Shown: positions 27,272 through 35,859 of the stretch, one piece after another | Layout: each line of letters starts with the position of its first letter | How positions within the stretch are numbered: the first letter of the stretch is position 1 | Source of the DNA: Massilibacteroides vaginae | Lineage (GTDB): Bacteria > Bacteroidota > Bacteroidia > Bacteroidales > Tannerellaceae | DNA length: 64,000 nt | NCBI RefSeq assembly: GCF_900178525.1 | Contig: NZ_FXDJ01000008.1 | Location: forward strand, 253,001 to 317,000 | Reading direction: 5' to 3' | Program-made: the position numbers and the translations under genes | Notes under the pieces: model-generated | What the model was told of the DNA's origin: nothing | Seen by the model: only the letters and a program-made list of their open reading frames with translations | Databases searched by the model: none

Positions 27272-29638
27272 TTATTGATTCTTTAAACTCTCTACCGGAT
27301 TCTGATTAGCTACCCGGTAACTGTTTATGCATACTAAAGATAAAATAATCGTTACTACGGCAACTCCGCAACCAACAAAGAGAAAGATTGTAAGCGTACT
27401 TTTTTCCGCAAATTGTTCCTGCCATTTAATAGCGGTAAAATAAGCAGCAATACAGCCGAATATGATTGACGGTATCGCGATCTTCAGTATGTCTGCCAAG
27501 AAAAGTCGTAGTATATCATTCAATGTTGCACCATTTATTCTTCGAATCGCGATTTCCGCACGACGACGATTAATTTCATCATTCGTATAGCCGATCAACC
27601 CAATTAGCGAGATGACCAATGTAACTATTCCACCTATCATAACTGAATCCCGAAACACGCGTGAGTCTTTGTACATATTGATCATTTCCTCATTATAGGG
27701 AGTAACTACAATATGTTTATCCGGCATGGTATTTTCCAATACGGATGTTACCTGTTTAATTGTTGCTGAATTCATCTGATGCAGACGAACGGTAATAATC
27801 GTTTGATGTTCTTTTGCAAAAAGCAATAAACTTGGACGTTCATCCATATTCGCTATAGAAGAAACACGCACATCTCCATATACGCCCACAATACGACGTA
27901 ACCCCCATTGGCTCAGTCGGACTTCCTTGCCCACTACTCCATCGGTCCAACCGCACATAATTGCCATTTTATCCTCAAAAGATTTACTTACCACAATATC
28001 TCCTTCCGATGAATTTTCATCAAAACCTTTTCCGGACACAATGGGTATCTGCAGCAGATTCAAATAATCAGCATCAGCGGCTTCCATATCCGCGAAATTA
28101 AATAGCTCTTCATCCTTTCCGGGAAGAGAAACATTATTTCCGGACATTCCTTGAAATGGTAACGTATTCGAAGTAGCCACGAGTTCTACACCCGGAATAC
28201 GCTCCAGTTCATTAATTGCTTGTTGGCGTCTTTCCTTATTCGCTCCCCATGTTTCGCAGTAAAGCACATGTTCATAGTTATAACCGGGATTATCATTGAC
28301 CATTAGCGTATATTGACGACCAATTATCACAAGCAAAGTGACCAGAAAAGCACAGGCAATAAACTGTATGAACAACAAACCTAACTTCCAATTACGGCGA
28401 GATTCACGGTAGTTGCGAAAAGCCACAGCAACAGGAATGCGGGAAAATAATTGCGCGGGAATCAATCCTGCCACTAAATAAACAAGCACACATACACCAA
28501 GAAGTAACAAACAAGCCTGCCAGGAAAGCAGCGCGATCAGAGAAGTTCCCAATAACTCTTTTACAACAGACTGACAAGCGGCTACTAATAAGACCGCGCT
28601 TATAATAGAAATCAGCAGATGCACCGTAGTCTCGGCCAGCATCAGTGCAGTAATATTCTTGCCTGAAGCACCATAACATTTATAAACCGCCACTTCTTTA
28701 GAACGTCCTACTAATGTAGAAATCACAATCAGGATATAGTTCATTACCGCTGTAAACAACAGGGCAAAGGAAAGCAATCCCAATAAAAAAGACATCCGTT
28801 TCACATTCAAATCCGCAGAATGGATTGTCAACAAAGGGTTTAATGTATAAAATATATCCACACCCATTTCCTTTAGTTTTTCCATTGGCTGATGACGGGT
28901 TTGCATATCACGCATTGAGCCGGCTATTGATTCGGGTGTTACGCCTTTTGCCAATCGCACATAGGCCATATATCGGTCGTTGCCTAACCAATTCATTGAA
29001 CCGTCCCACATAAAGTTAGCTATTGAAGACATTGAAACCGCTACATCGTACCTGTAATGTGAATTCTCCGGTATATCTTCAAATACCGCGCCTATAGTCA
29101 TTACCTTTCCGGGATAAGTATCCATCTCAATTGTTCTGCCAATCACGTCACCACCTATTTTATCTGCAATTGTTTTCGAAATAATTGCGTACATCGGGCG
29201 AGATAATGTTTCTTTTACATCACCTGCAAGAACCGGACGAGGAAGTATATCGAACAAACAGGAATCTGCAAGTATAAAATTACCGGAATACATACGTTTG
29301 TCTTCTGTAGTATAAAAAACAGCGTCAGCCAAACCAAATCCGGTATAACGCGTACCTGCTTCTACTTCCGGAATCTCTTCGCGCATGCCAACCACCACTC
29401 CACCACTAACACGGCTATTCCAGCCGGGTTCTTCATCATCTGCCTGCGTGAAATTTTCGCTCAAATGATATATCCGGTCTCCATCCGGATAGAAATTATC
29501 AAAAGTTTGTTCAAAATAAACCTTAGCAATCAACACCAATCCCATGGCTAAGCCTACTGCCAGAGACAGCATCTTAATATGATTATTACGTCCTTTTTTA
29601 AACAAGGATCGAAAAGCAAGTACTAATTCTTTATTCAT
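27272..29638 (-). CDS. MacB/FtsX-type ABC transporter permease
   Basis: 788 residues, paralogous to the next gene. Helix 1 (about 22-42), a periplasmic domain to about 280, a helix block with VGRSKEVAVYKCYGASG (about 285-400), a second periplasmic domain (about 420-660) and a final FtsX block with INRRRAEIAIRRINGATL ending in QNPVESLKNQ. It lies 7 bases after the MacA-like adaptor gene. Paired large permeases of this kind are common in Bacteroidetes efflux operons and may work as a heterodimer. Confidence 0.93.
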   Translation of the reverse strand: MNKELVLAFRSLFKKGRNNHIKMLSLAVGLAMGLVLIAKVYFEQTFDNFYPDGDRIYHLSENFTQADDEEPGWNSRVSGGVVVGMREEIPEVEAGTRYTGFGLADAVFYTTEDKRMYSGNFILADSCLFDILPRPVLAGDVKETLSRPMYAIISKTIADKIGGDVIGRTIEMDTYPGKVMTIGAVFEDIPENSHYRYDVAVSMSSIANFMWDGSMNWLGNDRYMAYVRLAKGVTPESIAGSMRDMQTRHQPMEKLKEMGVDIFYTLNPLLTIHSADLNVKRMSFLLGLLSFALLFTAVMNYILIVISTLVGRSKEVAVYKCYGASGKNITALMLAETTVHLLISIISAVLLVAACQSVVKELLGTSLIALLSWQACLLLLGVCVLVYLVAGLIPAQLFSRIPVAVAFRNYRESRRNWKLGLLFIQFIACAFLVTLLVIIGRQYTLMVNDNPGYNYEHVLYCETWGANKERRQQAINELERIPGVELVATSNTLPFQGMSGNNVSLPGKDEELFNFADMEAADADYLNLLQIPIVSGKGFDENSSEGDIVVSKSFEDKMAIMCGWTDGVVGKEVRLSQWGLRRIVGVYGDVRVSSIANMDERPSLLLFAKEHQTIITVRLHQMNSATIKQVTSVLENTMPDKHIVVTPYNEEMINMYKDSRVFRDSVMIGGIVTLVISLIGLIGYTNDEINRRRAEIAIRRINGATLNDILRLFLADILKIAIPSIIFGCIAAYFTAIKWQEQFAEKSTLTIFLFVGCGVAVVTIILSLVCINSYRVANQNPVESLKNQ

Positions 29639-29645
29639 AATCGTA

Positions 29646-30896
29646 TTATTGAAGGATTAACACTTCATTGTCTTTGTAGTTTTCATAATTTGAGATAACA
29701 ACGCGTTCGCCCGGTTCAAGGCCGTCAAGCACTTCGTAGAATTGGGGGTTCTGACGACCGATCTTTATTTTACGACGGGTGGCTTTTTTACCGTCTTTGT
29801 CAACTACGAATATCCAGCTTCCTCCTGTGGTCTGGAAGAAGGTTCCGCGAGGTATCATGATGCTTTCGGTAGGCAAACCTAATTGCAGACTGATATAATA
29901 GGTCTGTCCGCTGCGGATATTATCCGGACGTTCGCCGGCAAAGATCAGTTCGGTACGGAATTTTCCGTCACGCACTTCGGGAAATACCTTACGAACTGTC
30001 AATGCGTATTTTTTATCCTGACGTTCGAAAGCCGCATCCAACCCCTGTTTTACACGGTCTATATAATGCTCATCTATCAAAGCTTCCACCTTATAGTCCG
30101 ACAAGTCATTGATCTGACCGATCTTTTGTCCGGTAGAAACATTTTGTCCTAACACAACATCCAAAAGCCCCAATTCGCCATCTATCTGCGAGCGGATATT
30201 CAGGTGTTCTTTGCGTTCGCGAATCAATAATACATTCTGACGCATATTAGCCAGGTTTTCTTCCATCTGATCAACCTGAATAGAACGGTAGATCGAATCC
30301 TGACGTAGGCGTTCGATAATCAGCGCATGTTTTTGTTTGGCCAGATCGTAATCTTCTTTGGCTTGTAAATATTCCTCTTTGGCAATCAAACTCTCATTAT
30401 ACAATTGCTCTTGTTGCTTAAAGGCGCGCAGTTTGCGTTGGATATCCAAGTCTAATTGCAGCTTTTCCGTTTGGTTGTTCAACTTATCCTGCTCCATAGT
30501 CACCTGTGTATTACGAAGGAAGTTTTGCTTTTCAGCCAGATCGGCTTCCGCATTCAGTATTTGCAGATCCAATCCGGAATTACTCAGCCGAACAATTATG
30601 TCTCCTTTTTTCACCTGCGTACCTTCTTCAATCACTTTATCTTGTACAATACCGCCTTCTTCCGGACTAAGCTGAACTACAGTAATTGGCTGTACCTGTC
30701 CATCAACACGTACAAAGTCGTTAAATTCCGCTTTTGTTACATTGCCGATATTCACACTACGCGAATCAACTTTCAAGGTTGAAGAATGATCGCCGAAAAT
30801 AATCCAGCCTACCAAGATCAGAAATACTGCTCCCCCAACTACGTAAGGAATATGTTTTTTCTGAAGACCTTTCTTTTTTTCTAATTGTATATCCAT
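29646..30896 (-). CDS. MacA/HlyD-like periplasmic adaptor
   Basis: 416 residues. A membrane anchor (about 16-32) is followed by a beta-barrel/lipoyl segment with QVQPITVVQLSPEEGGIVQ, then a long coiled-coil hairpin (about 100-235, rich in Glu, Gln and Lys), the second lipoyl half, and a C-terminal domain with SIMIPRGTFFQTTGGSWIFVV and EVLDGLEPGERVVISNYENYKD. This is the adaptor between the FtsX-type permeases and the TolC protein encoded upstream (36 bases away). The C-terminal membrane-proximal domain favours a MacA-type rather than an RND-type role. Confidence 0.93.
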   Translation of the reverse strand: MDIQLEKKKGLQKKHIPYVVGGAVFLILVGWIIFGDHSSTLKVDSRSVNIGNVTKAEFNDFVRVDGQVQPITVVQLSPEEGGIVQDKVIEEGTQVKKGDIIVRLSNSGLDLQILNAEADLAEKQNFLRNTQVTMEQDKLNNQTEKLQLDLDIQRKLRAFKQQEQLYNESLIAKEEYLQAKEDYDLAKQKHALIIERLRQDSIYRSIQVDQMEENLANMRQNVLLIRERKEHLNIRSQIDGELGLLDVVLGQNVSTGQKIGQINDLSDYKVEALIDEHYIDRVKQGLDAAFERQDKKYALTVRKVFPEVRDGKFRTELIFAGERPDNIRSGQTYYISLQLGLPTESIMIPRGTFFQTTGGSWIFVVDKDGKKATRRKIKIGRQNPQFYEVLDGLEPGERVVISNYENYKDNEVLILQ

Positions 30897-30931
30897 GATT
30901 GTATCTATTTTTATATTATTCGTAAAGTTTG

Positions 30932-32269
30932 TTATTTCTGTATTAATTCACCGCCCTTGTAGTAGTCCACCTGACGGATCTTCACAAGATAAAGAAGACG
31001 TCTTTGCAAAAGATTTACTTTCGACTGTATAAGCAGGTTAGCGCTGGTTTGCAAATCGAGCGAGCTCATCAGTCCTTCTTCAAACTTTCTTAATGTAAGT
31101 TGATAAGCCAATTGATTCGATTTCACTTGCTTTTGCATCTGTATCACTTCTTTAAGATAGCCATCGCGGTCGGCCACGGCTTTCTCAATTGTGATTTGTA
31201 ATTGTCTGAGTGTTTCAGTTTGCTGTTCTGCGGCGATACGCATATTGTTGCGTGCCCGGCGAACAATTGTTCGGTTGTTGAACCCGTCAAACAGCGGGAT
31301 ACTGACATTTAAACTTACATATTCCCCCCGGTTATTCTTAAACTGATTTTTGAAAGCCTCCGGAACAACAGCACCGGAAGAAAGATTTTCAAAATAGTTT
31401 GTGGAAATTCCGGCAGACAAAGAAATGGTAGGAAATAAGCGCCCTTTGGCTATCAGATGTTGTAATTTATTATTCTTCAAAGTAAGCGCGGCCTGTTGTG
31501 CTATGGGGTTGTTGTCCGCGGCAAAAGAATAAATATCAGCAGCCGATTCGGGTTGTATTCTGATTTCTTCGACAGTCATCGTGGTGTCTAACGCCAAAGG
31601 AGTAGCAGCATCCAGATTCATGTATTCTTTCAGCGTCAGCAAAGCTGTGTTATGCATATTTTCCTGATGGGTCAGGTCGTAATCGTCGGCAGCCACCTGT
31701 GCTTCTATCTGTGCAACGTCTGCTTTCCCTTTTAATCCAAGCTCTTCCTGACGCTGGGTTTTGTAAAGCAAACGACTACTTTCTTCTAACTTCTCTGCCG
31801 CATATTTAGCAGTTCCCAGATAAAACACCACATCAATATAAGCTTGCATAGTATTAATCGCCAACTCGTCTTCCGCCTGACGCACATTTTGTTTTCCTAA
31901 CAAACGGTTTACTTTAGCCAACTTCCATTCATTTATTAAACGTCCGCCATGAAACACGGGTAAAGAAGCATACAAAGAATAACCGTTATTAAATGTAGAG
32001 GTATTATTATAGGTATTGGTTCCGGGGTCAATAGAACGACCATAATTTAATCGTGCCCCTACTTCTGCGGTAAGCGAAGGAAGAAAATTGCCGAATGCCG
32101 AAAGTTGCTCTGCCTTGTAGGTATCACTTGTATGTAACTGCTTCTTCACCTTCGGACTGTTTTCGACCGCGTAATTCATACATTCATCTAATGTCCAAAC
32201 CTTATCCTGAGCAAACGAGGAGCCTCCCATGCCCATTAACACCATTACTATGTAGATTGTCTTTTTCAT
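30932..32269 (-). CDS. TolC-family outer membrane efflux protein
   Basis: 445 residues with a signal peptide (about 1-20, ending near GSSFAQD). It has the tandem helical halves of outer membrane factors: VWTLDECMNYAVENSPKVKKQL at the start, NYGRSIDPGTNTYNN as an outer-barrel strand, and SIPLFDGFNNRTIVRRARNNMRIA plus KFEEGLMSSLDLQTSANLLIQ in the second half. It leads the MacAB-like operon and provides the exit duct. Expression probably starts at the -7 box at 32335-32342, leaving a leader of about 60 bases. Confidence 0.93.
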   Translation of the reverse strand: MKKTIYIVMVLMGMGGSSFAQDKVWTLDECMNYAVENSPKVKKQLHTSDTYKAEQLSAFGNFLPSLTAEVGARLNYGRSIDPGTNTYNNTSTFNNGYSLYASLPVFHGGRLINEWKLAKVNRLLGKQNVRQAEDELAINTMQAYIDVVFYLGTAKYAAEKLEESSRLLYKTQRQEELGLKGKADVAQIEAQVAADDYDLTHQENMHNTALLTLKEYMNLDAATPLALDTTMTVEEIRIQPESAADIYSFAADNNPIAQQAALTLKNNKLQHLIAKGRLFPTISLSAGISTNYFENLSSGAVVPEAFKNQFKNNRGEYVSLNVSIPLFDGFNNRTIVRRARNNMRIAAEQQTETLRQLQITIEKAVADRDGYLKEVIQMQKQVKSNQLAYQLTLRKFEEGLMSSLDLQTSANLLIQSKVNLLQRRLLYLVKIRQVDYYKGGELIQK

Positions 32270-32334
32270 ATACTTATGCTTTTACACGTTATTTAATTCA
32301 AACCCCGTGCCAAAAGCATAAATAGGCTGACTAT

Positions 32335-32342
32335 CAAATGTA
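32335..32342 (-). promoter_or_regulatory. -7 promoter box TACATTTG of the MacAB-like operon
   Basis: The minus strand reads TACATTTG 65 bases before the TolC ATG. It is the only such box seen in the gap upstream of the operon. Confidence 0.55.
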
Positions 32343-32407
32343 TATAGATTTAGGTAAAATTAAAAAGTGTCCAAATTTTTGACACTGGTGTAAAAATATT
32401 GGACAAA

Positions 32408-33001
32408 TTAAAACTGAAGTGAGGCATGAAACCCGAAATGTTCCGGACTTGCGGCCGGCGAAATACTTAAGTTGTATTTTTCGGCAAAAGGTTTAGTAAA
32501 TATATAAGCACTTACAACGCCCATTGTTGCTCCGGCAGCCACATCCCACCAATCGTGTTTTTTACCATGCACCCTGCTCCAACCCACAAATCCGGCCGCG
32601 GCATAAGCAGGTATACCCCATTTCCAGCCGTACCTTTTCTGAATGAAGGCCGCGCCGGTAAAAGAAACAGCGGAATGCATAGAGGGAAAAGATTTATAAT
32701 CGCTTTTGTCCGGACGCTCTTTCTCGATCACCTCCTTTAATATAAAGGTAAGACCAACCGATGACACGCCTGCCAGCGCACCTTGTTTCAGTCCCTCCCA
32801 ATCGTGCAACGCAACTGTAGAAATGAGGCAGGCAGCCGGAATAGCAACCGCAAAGACATCTCCGGTAGTTCGAATCGTTTTACGGCTTCCACCTATTTCT
32901 GTTGTTTGAGCAGGTAATGACAGTGCAAAAAAAGATACGGTTAAAAGCAACAAAAAACTATTCATCGATCTGTTAGCTAAACAAGAGCTTCTCATATTCA
33001 T
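32408..33001 (-). CDS. PAP2-superfamily membrane phosphatase
   Basis: 197 residues from ATG 33001. A TTG at 33016 adds five residues, and ATG 32995 is also possible. A signal-like helix (about 12-32) leads into a membrane domain with all three PAP2 motifs: KERPDKSDYKSF for the K-x6-RP motif, PSMHS, and SRVHGKKHDWWDV for SR-x5-H-x3-D. Enzymes of this family remove phosphate from undecaprenyl diphosphate, phosphatidate or lipid A at the outer face of the inner membrane. The next gene upstream encodes a DgkA-type lipid kinase, which hints at polyprenyl or glycerolipid phosphate recycling. The exact substrate is not determined. Confidence 0.88.
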   Translation of the reverse strand: MNMRSSCLANRSMNSFLLLLTVSFFALSLPAQTTEIGGSRKTIRTTGDVFAVAIPAACLISTVALHDWEGLKQGALAGVSSVGLTFILKEVIEKERPDKSDYKSFPSMHSAVSFTGAAFIQKRYGWKWGIPAYAAAGFVGWSRVHGKKHDWWDVAAGATMGVVSAYIFTKPFAEKYNLSISPAASPEHFGFHASLQF

Positions 33002-33018
33002 TATTTTTCTTTTCAAAT

Positions 33019-33060
33019 CCTTTATTTCTATTTCAACATCCTTTATTTTTCTATTTCTAT
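33019..33060 (+). repeat. Two CCTTTAT units 21 bp apart (partial relative of the phased element)
   Basis: CCTTTAT cores begin at 33019 and 33040, exactly 21 bp apart, each followed by a T-rich stretch as in the complete elements. Neither the ACTATAT leader nor the TGATnnnCA tail is found at the expected distance, so this may be a degenerate copy. Confidence 0.5.
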
Positions 33061-33110
33061 AACTGTAGTAAAGTTTTTCTACAACTGTGGTAAAGTTTTT
33101 CCACAGTTGT
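33061..33110. repeat. Tandem 22-bp repeat with a 10-bp perfect stem-loop
   Basis: AACTGTnGTAAAGTTTTTC occurs at 33061 and 33083 (22 bp apart). The second copy also forms a perfect inverted repeat: ACAACTGTGG (33081-33090), ten-base loop, CCACAGTTGT (33101-33110). It lies between dgkA and the PAP2 gene, both on the minus strand. No T-run follows on the minus strand, so it is not a standard terminator. Confidence 0.7.
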
Positions 33111-33210
33111 CAAACTGTTTTTCTATATATATGGAAAAAGGAAAATATACTATATAAACAAAAAAACATTCCTATCTGAAGATTATTTTAAAGTATGCGC
33201 GCATGAACAT

Positions 33211-33588
33211 TTATACTAAAGCCGCAATCTTAGGAAAGAAAATGATTCCGCCAATAATAGCAGCACTGATAGCCGCTATCAGCACAGCACCTGCCGCCAG
33301 ATCTTTTACTCTTCCGATAGTTTTGTGGTGTTCGGGCGATACAAAATCACACATAGCCTCCAACGCTGAATTAACCGCCTCCATTGAAAAAACAAAACCA
33401 ATTGCAAAAAACACCGCTACCCATTCGATAGCAGACAAGTTTAGTAAAAAACCACCTACAACAACCAAAATAGCCGCGAAGCAATGTATCCGGGCATTGT
33501 GTTCACCTGAGACAAGATAGCCGATTCCTCTGAACGCATAACGGAAACTTCTCAGTCTGTCTGCAAATGAAAATTTCTTTGTATTCAT
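33211..33588 (-). CDS. dgkA: Diacylglycerol/undecaprenol kinase, DgkA family
   Basis: 125 residues from ATG 33588. A longer reading from TTG 33612 overlaps the promoter box and is rejected. It is a small three-helix membrane kinase with the family motif EAVNSALEAMCD and KDLAAGAVLIAA. In Gram-negatives the family phosphorylates diacylglycerol; in many other bacteria it phosphorylates undecaprenol. Length and motifs are normal. The PAP2 phosphatase gene follows on the same strand after about 210 bases of repeats, so the two may act on the same lipid carrier in opposite directions. Confidence 0.93.
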   Translation of the reverse strand: MNTKKFSFADRLRSFRYAFRGIGYLVSGEHNARIHCFAAILVVVGGFLLNLSAIEWVAVFFAIGFVFSMEAVNSALEAMCDFVSPEHHKTIGRVKDLAAGAVLIAAISAAIIGGIIFFPKIAALV

Positions 33589-33609
33589 ATATTTTCTTAT
33601 GAGTCTATG

Positions 33610-33617
33610 CAAATATA
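33610..33617 (-). promoter_or_regulatory. -7 promoter box TATATTTG
   Basis: The minus strand reads TATATTTG about 21 bases before ATG 33588 of dgkA. Confidence 0.65.
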
Positions 33618-33689
33618 CTGAATGTTGCGAAAAGATTACACTTGTTTTAAAATCACTATTTACAATAAGGATATTACGATATATTCATG

Positions 33690-33697
33690 TACATTTG
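33690..33697 (+). promoter_or_regulatory. -7 promoter box TACATTTG
   Basis: Lies 38 bases before ATG 33736. It rules out the open frame's earlier start at 33622. Confidence 0.65.
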
Positions 33698-33735
33698 CAT
33701 ATAATATTAGTGTAGGACAAAAATCTGAAAAGCTT

Positions 33736-34584
33736 ATGAAAACGAATATATTTAAAAGTCTTACTGCCTTAGCCATTGTCAGCTTGTTTCTTTACGGATG
33801 CAAAACAAATTCAAGAAGTTCGGTTGAAAATGACATCTCTTTTGATTCTATTATTGTAGATAAAGTTTATCACTTGTTGGAAAATCCCGAAAATCCCAGT
33901 TGCTCATTTCAATTAAAATTTTCATACCCAGTCGGGATGAAAGACAAAAAGATTTTAAGCCTTGTGCAGGAGCAATTTATCAATGATTATTTCGGAGATA
34001 ACTATACGGATTTATCTCCTAAAGAAGCGGTGTCTCACTATACGGAAGATTACATAGCATCGTATAAAGAGCTGGAAGATGATTTCAAATTAGAGATAGA
34101 GCGTAGCAATGGTAAACCGGTAGCTGCCTGGTTTTCGTACTACGAAATGTCAAACAATGAAATAGAATACAATCAGAACAATATCCTTTCTTATTCGATC
34201 AGTTTCAATAATTATACGGGAGGAGCGCACGGAGCGCATTCAACGCTTCATCATGTGATCGATCTGAAAACCGGTAAACAGATTACCGAAGAAGATATTT
34301 TTATTGAAAACTTTCAGGAACAACTTGCGCAAATACTTGTTGATAAGATAGCGACACTTAATGAAGTACAAGACGTGAAAGAACTGGAAAATATCGGTTT
34401 CTTCAGTGTGGATGAGATTTTTCCTAACAATAATTTCATGATTGACGACACGGGTATTACCTATGCGTTTAACGAGTACGAAATTGCCGCGTATGTTGTG
34501 GGGCTGGTTGAAGTGCATATACCTTATAAAGAGATTGAGTATCTGATTCGGAAAGACAGCCCGATCGCTCATCTTGCATTTTAA
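33736..34584 (+). CDS. DUF3298/RsiV-like lipoprotein
   Basis: 282 residues from ATG 33736. The signal peptide ends in a lipobox, LFLYGC, so the protein is lipid-anchored. The middle (about 45-200) resembles the DUF4163 domain, and the C-terminal half contains GGAHGAHSTLHHVIDLKTGKQITEEDIF, the hallmark of DUF3298 domains found in RsiV-type anti-sigma and lysozyme-binding proteins. No sigma factor is adjacent, so an anti-sigma role is not implied. The rsmG gene follows after 8 bases and may share this promoter. Confidence 0.85.
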   Translation: MKTNIFKSLTALAIVSLFLYGCKTNSRSSVENDISFDSIIVDKVYHLLENPENPSCSFQLKFSYPVGMKDKKILSLVQEQFINDYFGDNYTDLSPKEAVSHYTEDYIASYKELEDDFKLEIERSNGKPVAAWFSYYEMSNNEIEYNQNNILSYSISFNNYTGGAHGAHSTLHHVIDLKTGKQITEEDIFIENFQEQLAQILVDKIATLNEVQDVKELENIGFFSVDEIFPNNNFMIDDTGITYAFNEYEIAAYVVGLVEVHIPYKEIEYLIRKDSPIAHLAF

Positions 34585-34592
34585 AAATTATT

Positions 34593-35213
34593 ATGCTGAT
34601 TATACAAAAATATTTTACAGAATTATCAGAGAAACAAACAAGTCAGTTTGCCGCTCTGGACGAATTATACAAAGACTGGAACGCCAAGATCAATGTAATT
34701 TCCCGCAAGGATATAGAGAATCTGTATCCACATCATGTTCTTCATTCGCTGGGCATCGCTAAAATGCTTCGCTTTAAAGCCGGTTCGTCTGTTTTAGACA
34801 TCGGCACGGGAGGTGGTTTTCCTGGCATTCCGCTTGCGATACTCTTTCCCGACGTTGAGTTTTTACTGATAGACAGTATCGGTAAAAAAATTAAAGTAGC
34901 TCAGGCGGTAGCGGAAGGTATTGGTTTGGAGAATATTCGTTTTCGCCACTGTCGGGGTGAGGAAGAAAAAGGAAAGTTTGATTTTGTAGTCAGCAGGGCA
35001 GTAATGCCCTTGGCGGATTTAGTAAAAATAGTCAGTAAAAACATTGCGAAGGAACAGAAAAACGCACTCCCCAATGGCTTGATTTGTTTAAAAGGAGGAG
35101 AATTGCAGCATGAAATACTACCATTCAAAAACAAAGCTGTAACGATCGACTTAAAATCGCATTTTAAAGAAGAATTTTTTATTACTAAAAAAGTAGTGTA
35201 CGTACCATTATGA
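34593..35213 (+). CDS. rsmG: 16S rRNA (guanine527-N7)-methyltransferase
   Basis: 206 residues. It methylates G527 of 16S rRNA using S-adenosylmethionine. The SAM-binding loop VLDIGTGGGFPGIPLAI is at about 67-83, and the family-specific NVISRKDIENLYPHHVLHSL stretch is at 34-53. C-terminal SRAVMPLADLVK and LICLKGG fit the fold. Length is normal. The stop overlaps the next start by 4 bases, so it is translationally coupled to the MBL-fold gene. Confidence 0.94.
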   Translation: MLIIQKYFTELSEKQTSQFAALDELYKDWNAKINVISRKDIENLYPHHVLHSLGIAKMLRFKAGSSVLDIGTGGGFPGIPLAILFPDVEFLLIDSIGKKIKVAQAVAEGIGLENIRFRHCRGEEEKGKFDFVVSRAVMPLADLVKIVSKNIAKEQKNALPNGLICLKGGELQHEILPFKNKAVTIDLKSHFKEEFFITKKVVYVPL

Positions 35214-35848
35214 TTACAATTAAAGCGTTTGAATTTAATTACTTTTCAGAGAATTGCTATTTGCTTCATGATGAAACCAACGAAGCGGTGCTAATCGATT
35301 GCGGTGCTTGTAGAAAAGAAGAGGAAGATGAATTGTCAACGTATGTCGCACAAAACGGATTGACCATTAAGCGTCTGCTGTGCACTCACCTGCATCTGGA
35401 TCATGTTTTTGGAAACGACTTCGTTTTTAAAACATACGGTTTGCGCCCCGAAGTACACAAATCGGAAATAGAAAAACTCCCTTCGCCGGCAGAACAAAGT
35501 CAATTATTTGGGATTAAAACGCCTATAGAAGCTGTACAGGCAGCCAGATACATTGTAGGTAACGAGGTAATAAAGTTTGGCAAGTCCGAATTGATCGCTT
35601 TACTTGTTCCGGGACACTCACCCGGCAGTCTGGCTTTCTATAACGCAAAGGAAAAATTCGTTATATCGGGCGATGCGTTATTTAGTGGAAGCATTGGGCG
35701 TACCGACCTTTGGGGTGGAAACCAGGAAGTGTTGGTAGCCGCTATAAAGGACAAGCTTCTCTCCTTGCCGGACGAAACGGTTGTTTATCCGGGACATGGA
35801 CCAACAACCAGCATAATAGAAGAAAAATACAATAATCCATTTTTATAA
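35210..35848 (+). CDS. MBL-fold metallo-hydrolase, glyoxalase II-like
   Basis: 212 cytosolic residues. The metal site is HLHLDH at 60-65 (beginning with His60), with PGHSPGSLAFY as the second histidine, SGDALF as the bridging aspartate and YPGHGPTT near the C-terminus. This pattern is that of YcbL/glyoxalase II-type hydrolases, which cleave thioesters such as S-lactoylglutathione or a bacillithiol/coenzyme A equivalent. The true substrate is not predictable. It overlaps rsmG by 4 bases and precedes gcvP by 11 bases, so the three may be cotranscribed. Confidence 0.9.
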   Translation: MITIKAFEFNYFSENCYLLHDETNEAVLIDCGACRKEEEDELSTYVAQNGLTIKRLLCTHLHLDHVFGNDFVFKTYGLRPEVHKSEIEKLPSPAEQSQLFGIKTPIEAVQAARYIVGNEVIKFGKSELIALLVPGHSPGSLAFYNAKEKFVISGDALFSGSIGRTDLWGGNQEVLVAAIKDKLLSLPDETVVYPGHGPTTSIIEEKYNNPFL

Positions 35849-35859
35849 CTAAATTGAAT

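Noticed and set aside
33081-33110. Stem-loop as Rho-independent terminator of dgkA
   Set aside because: No T-run follows the stem on the minus strand.
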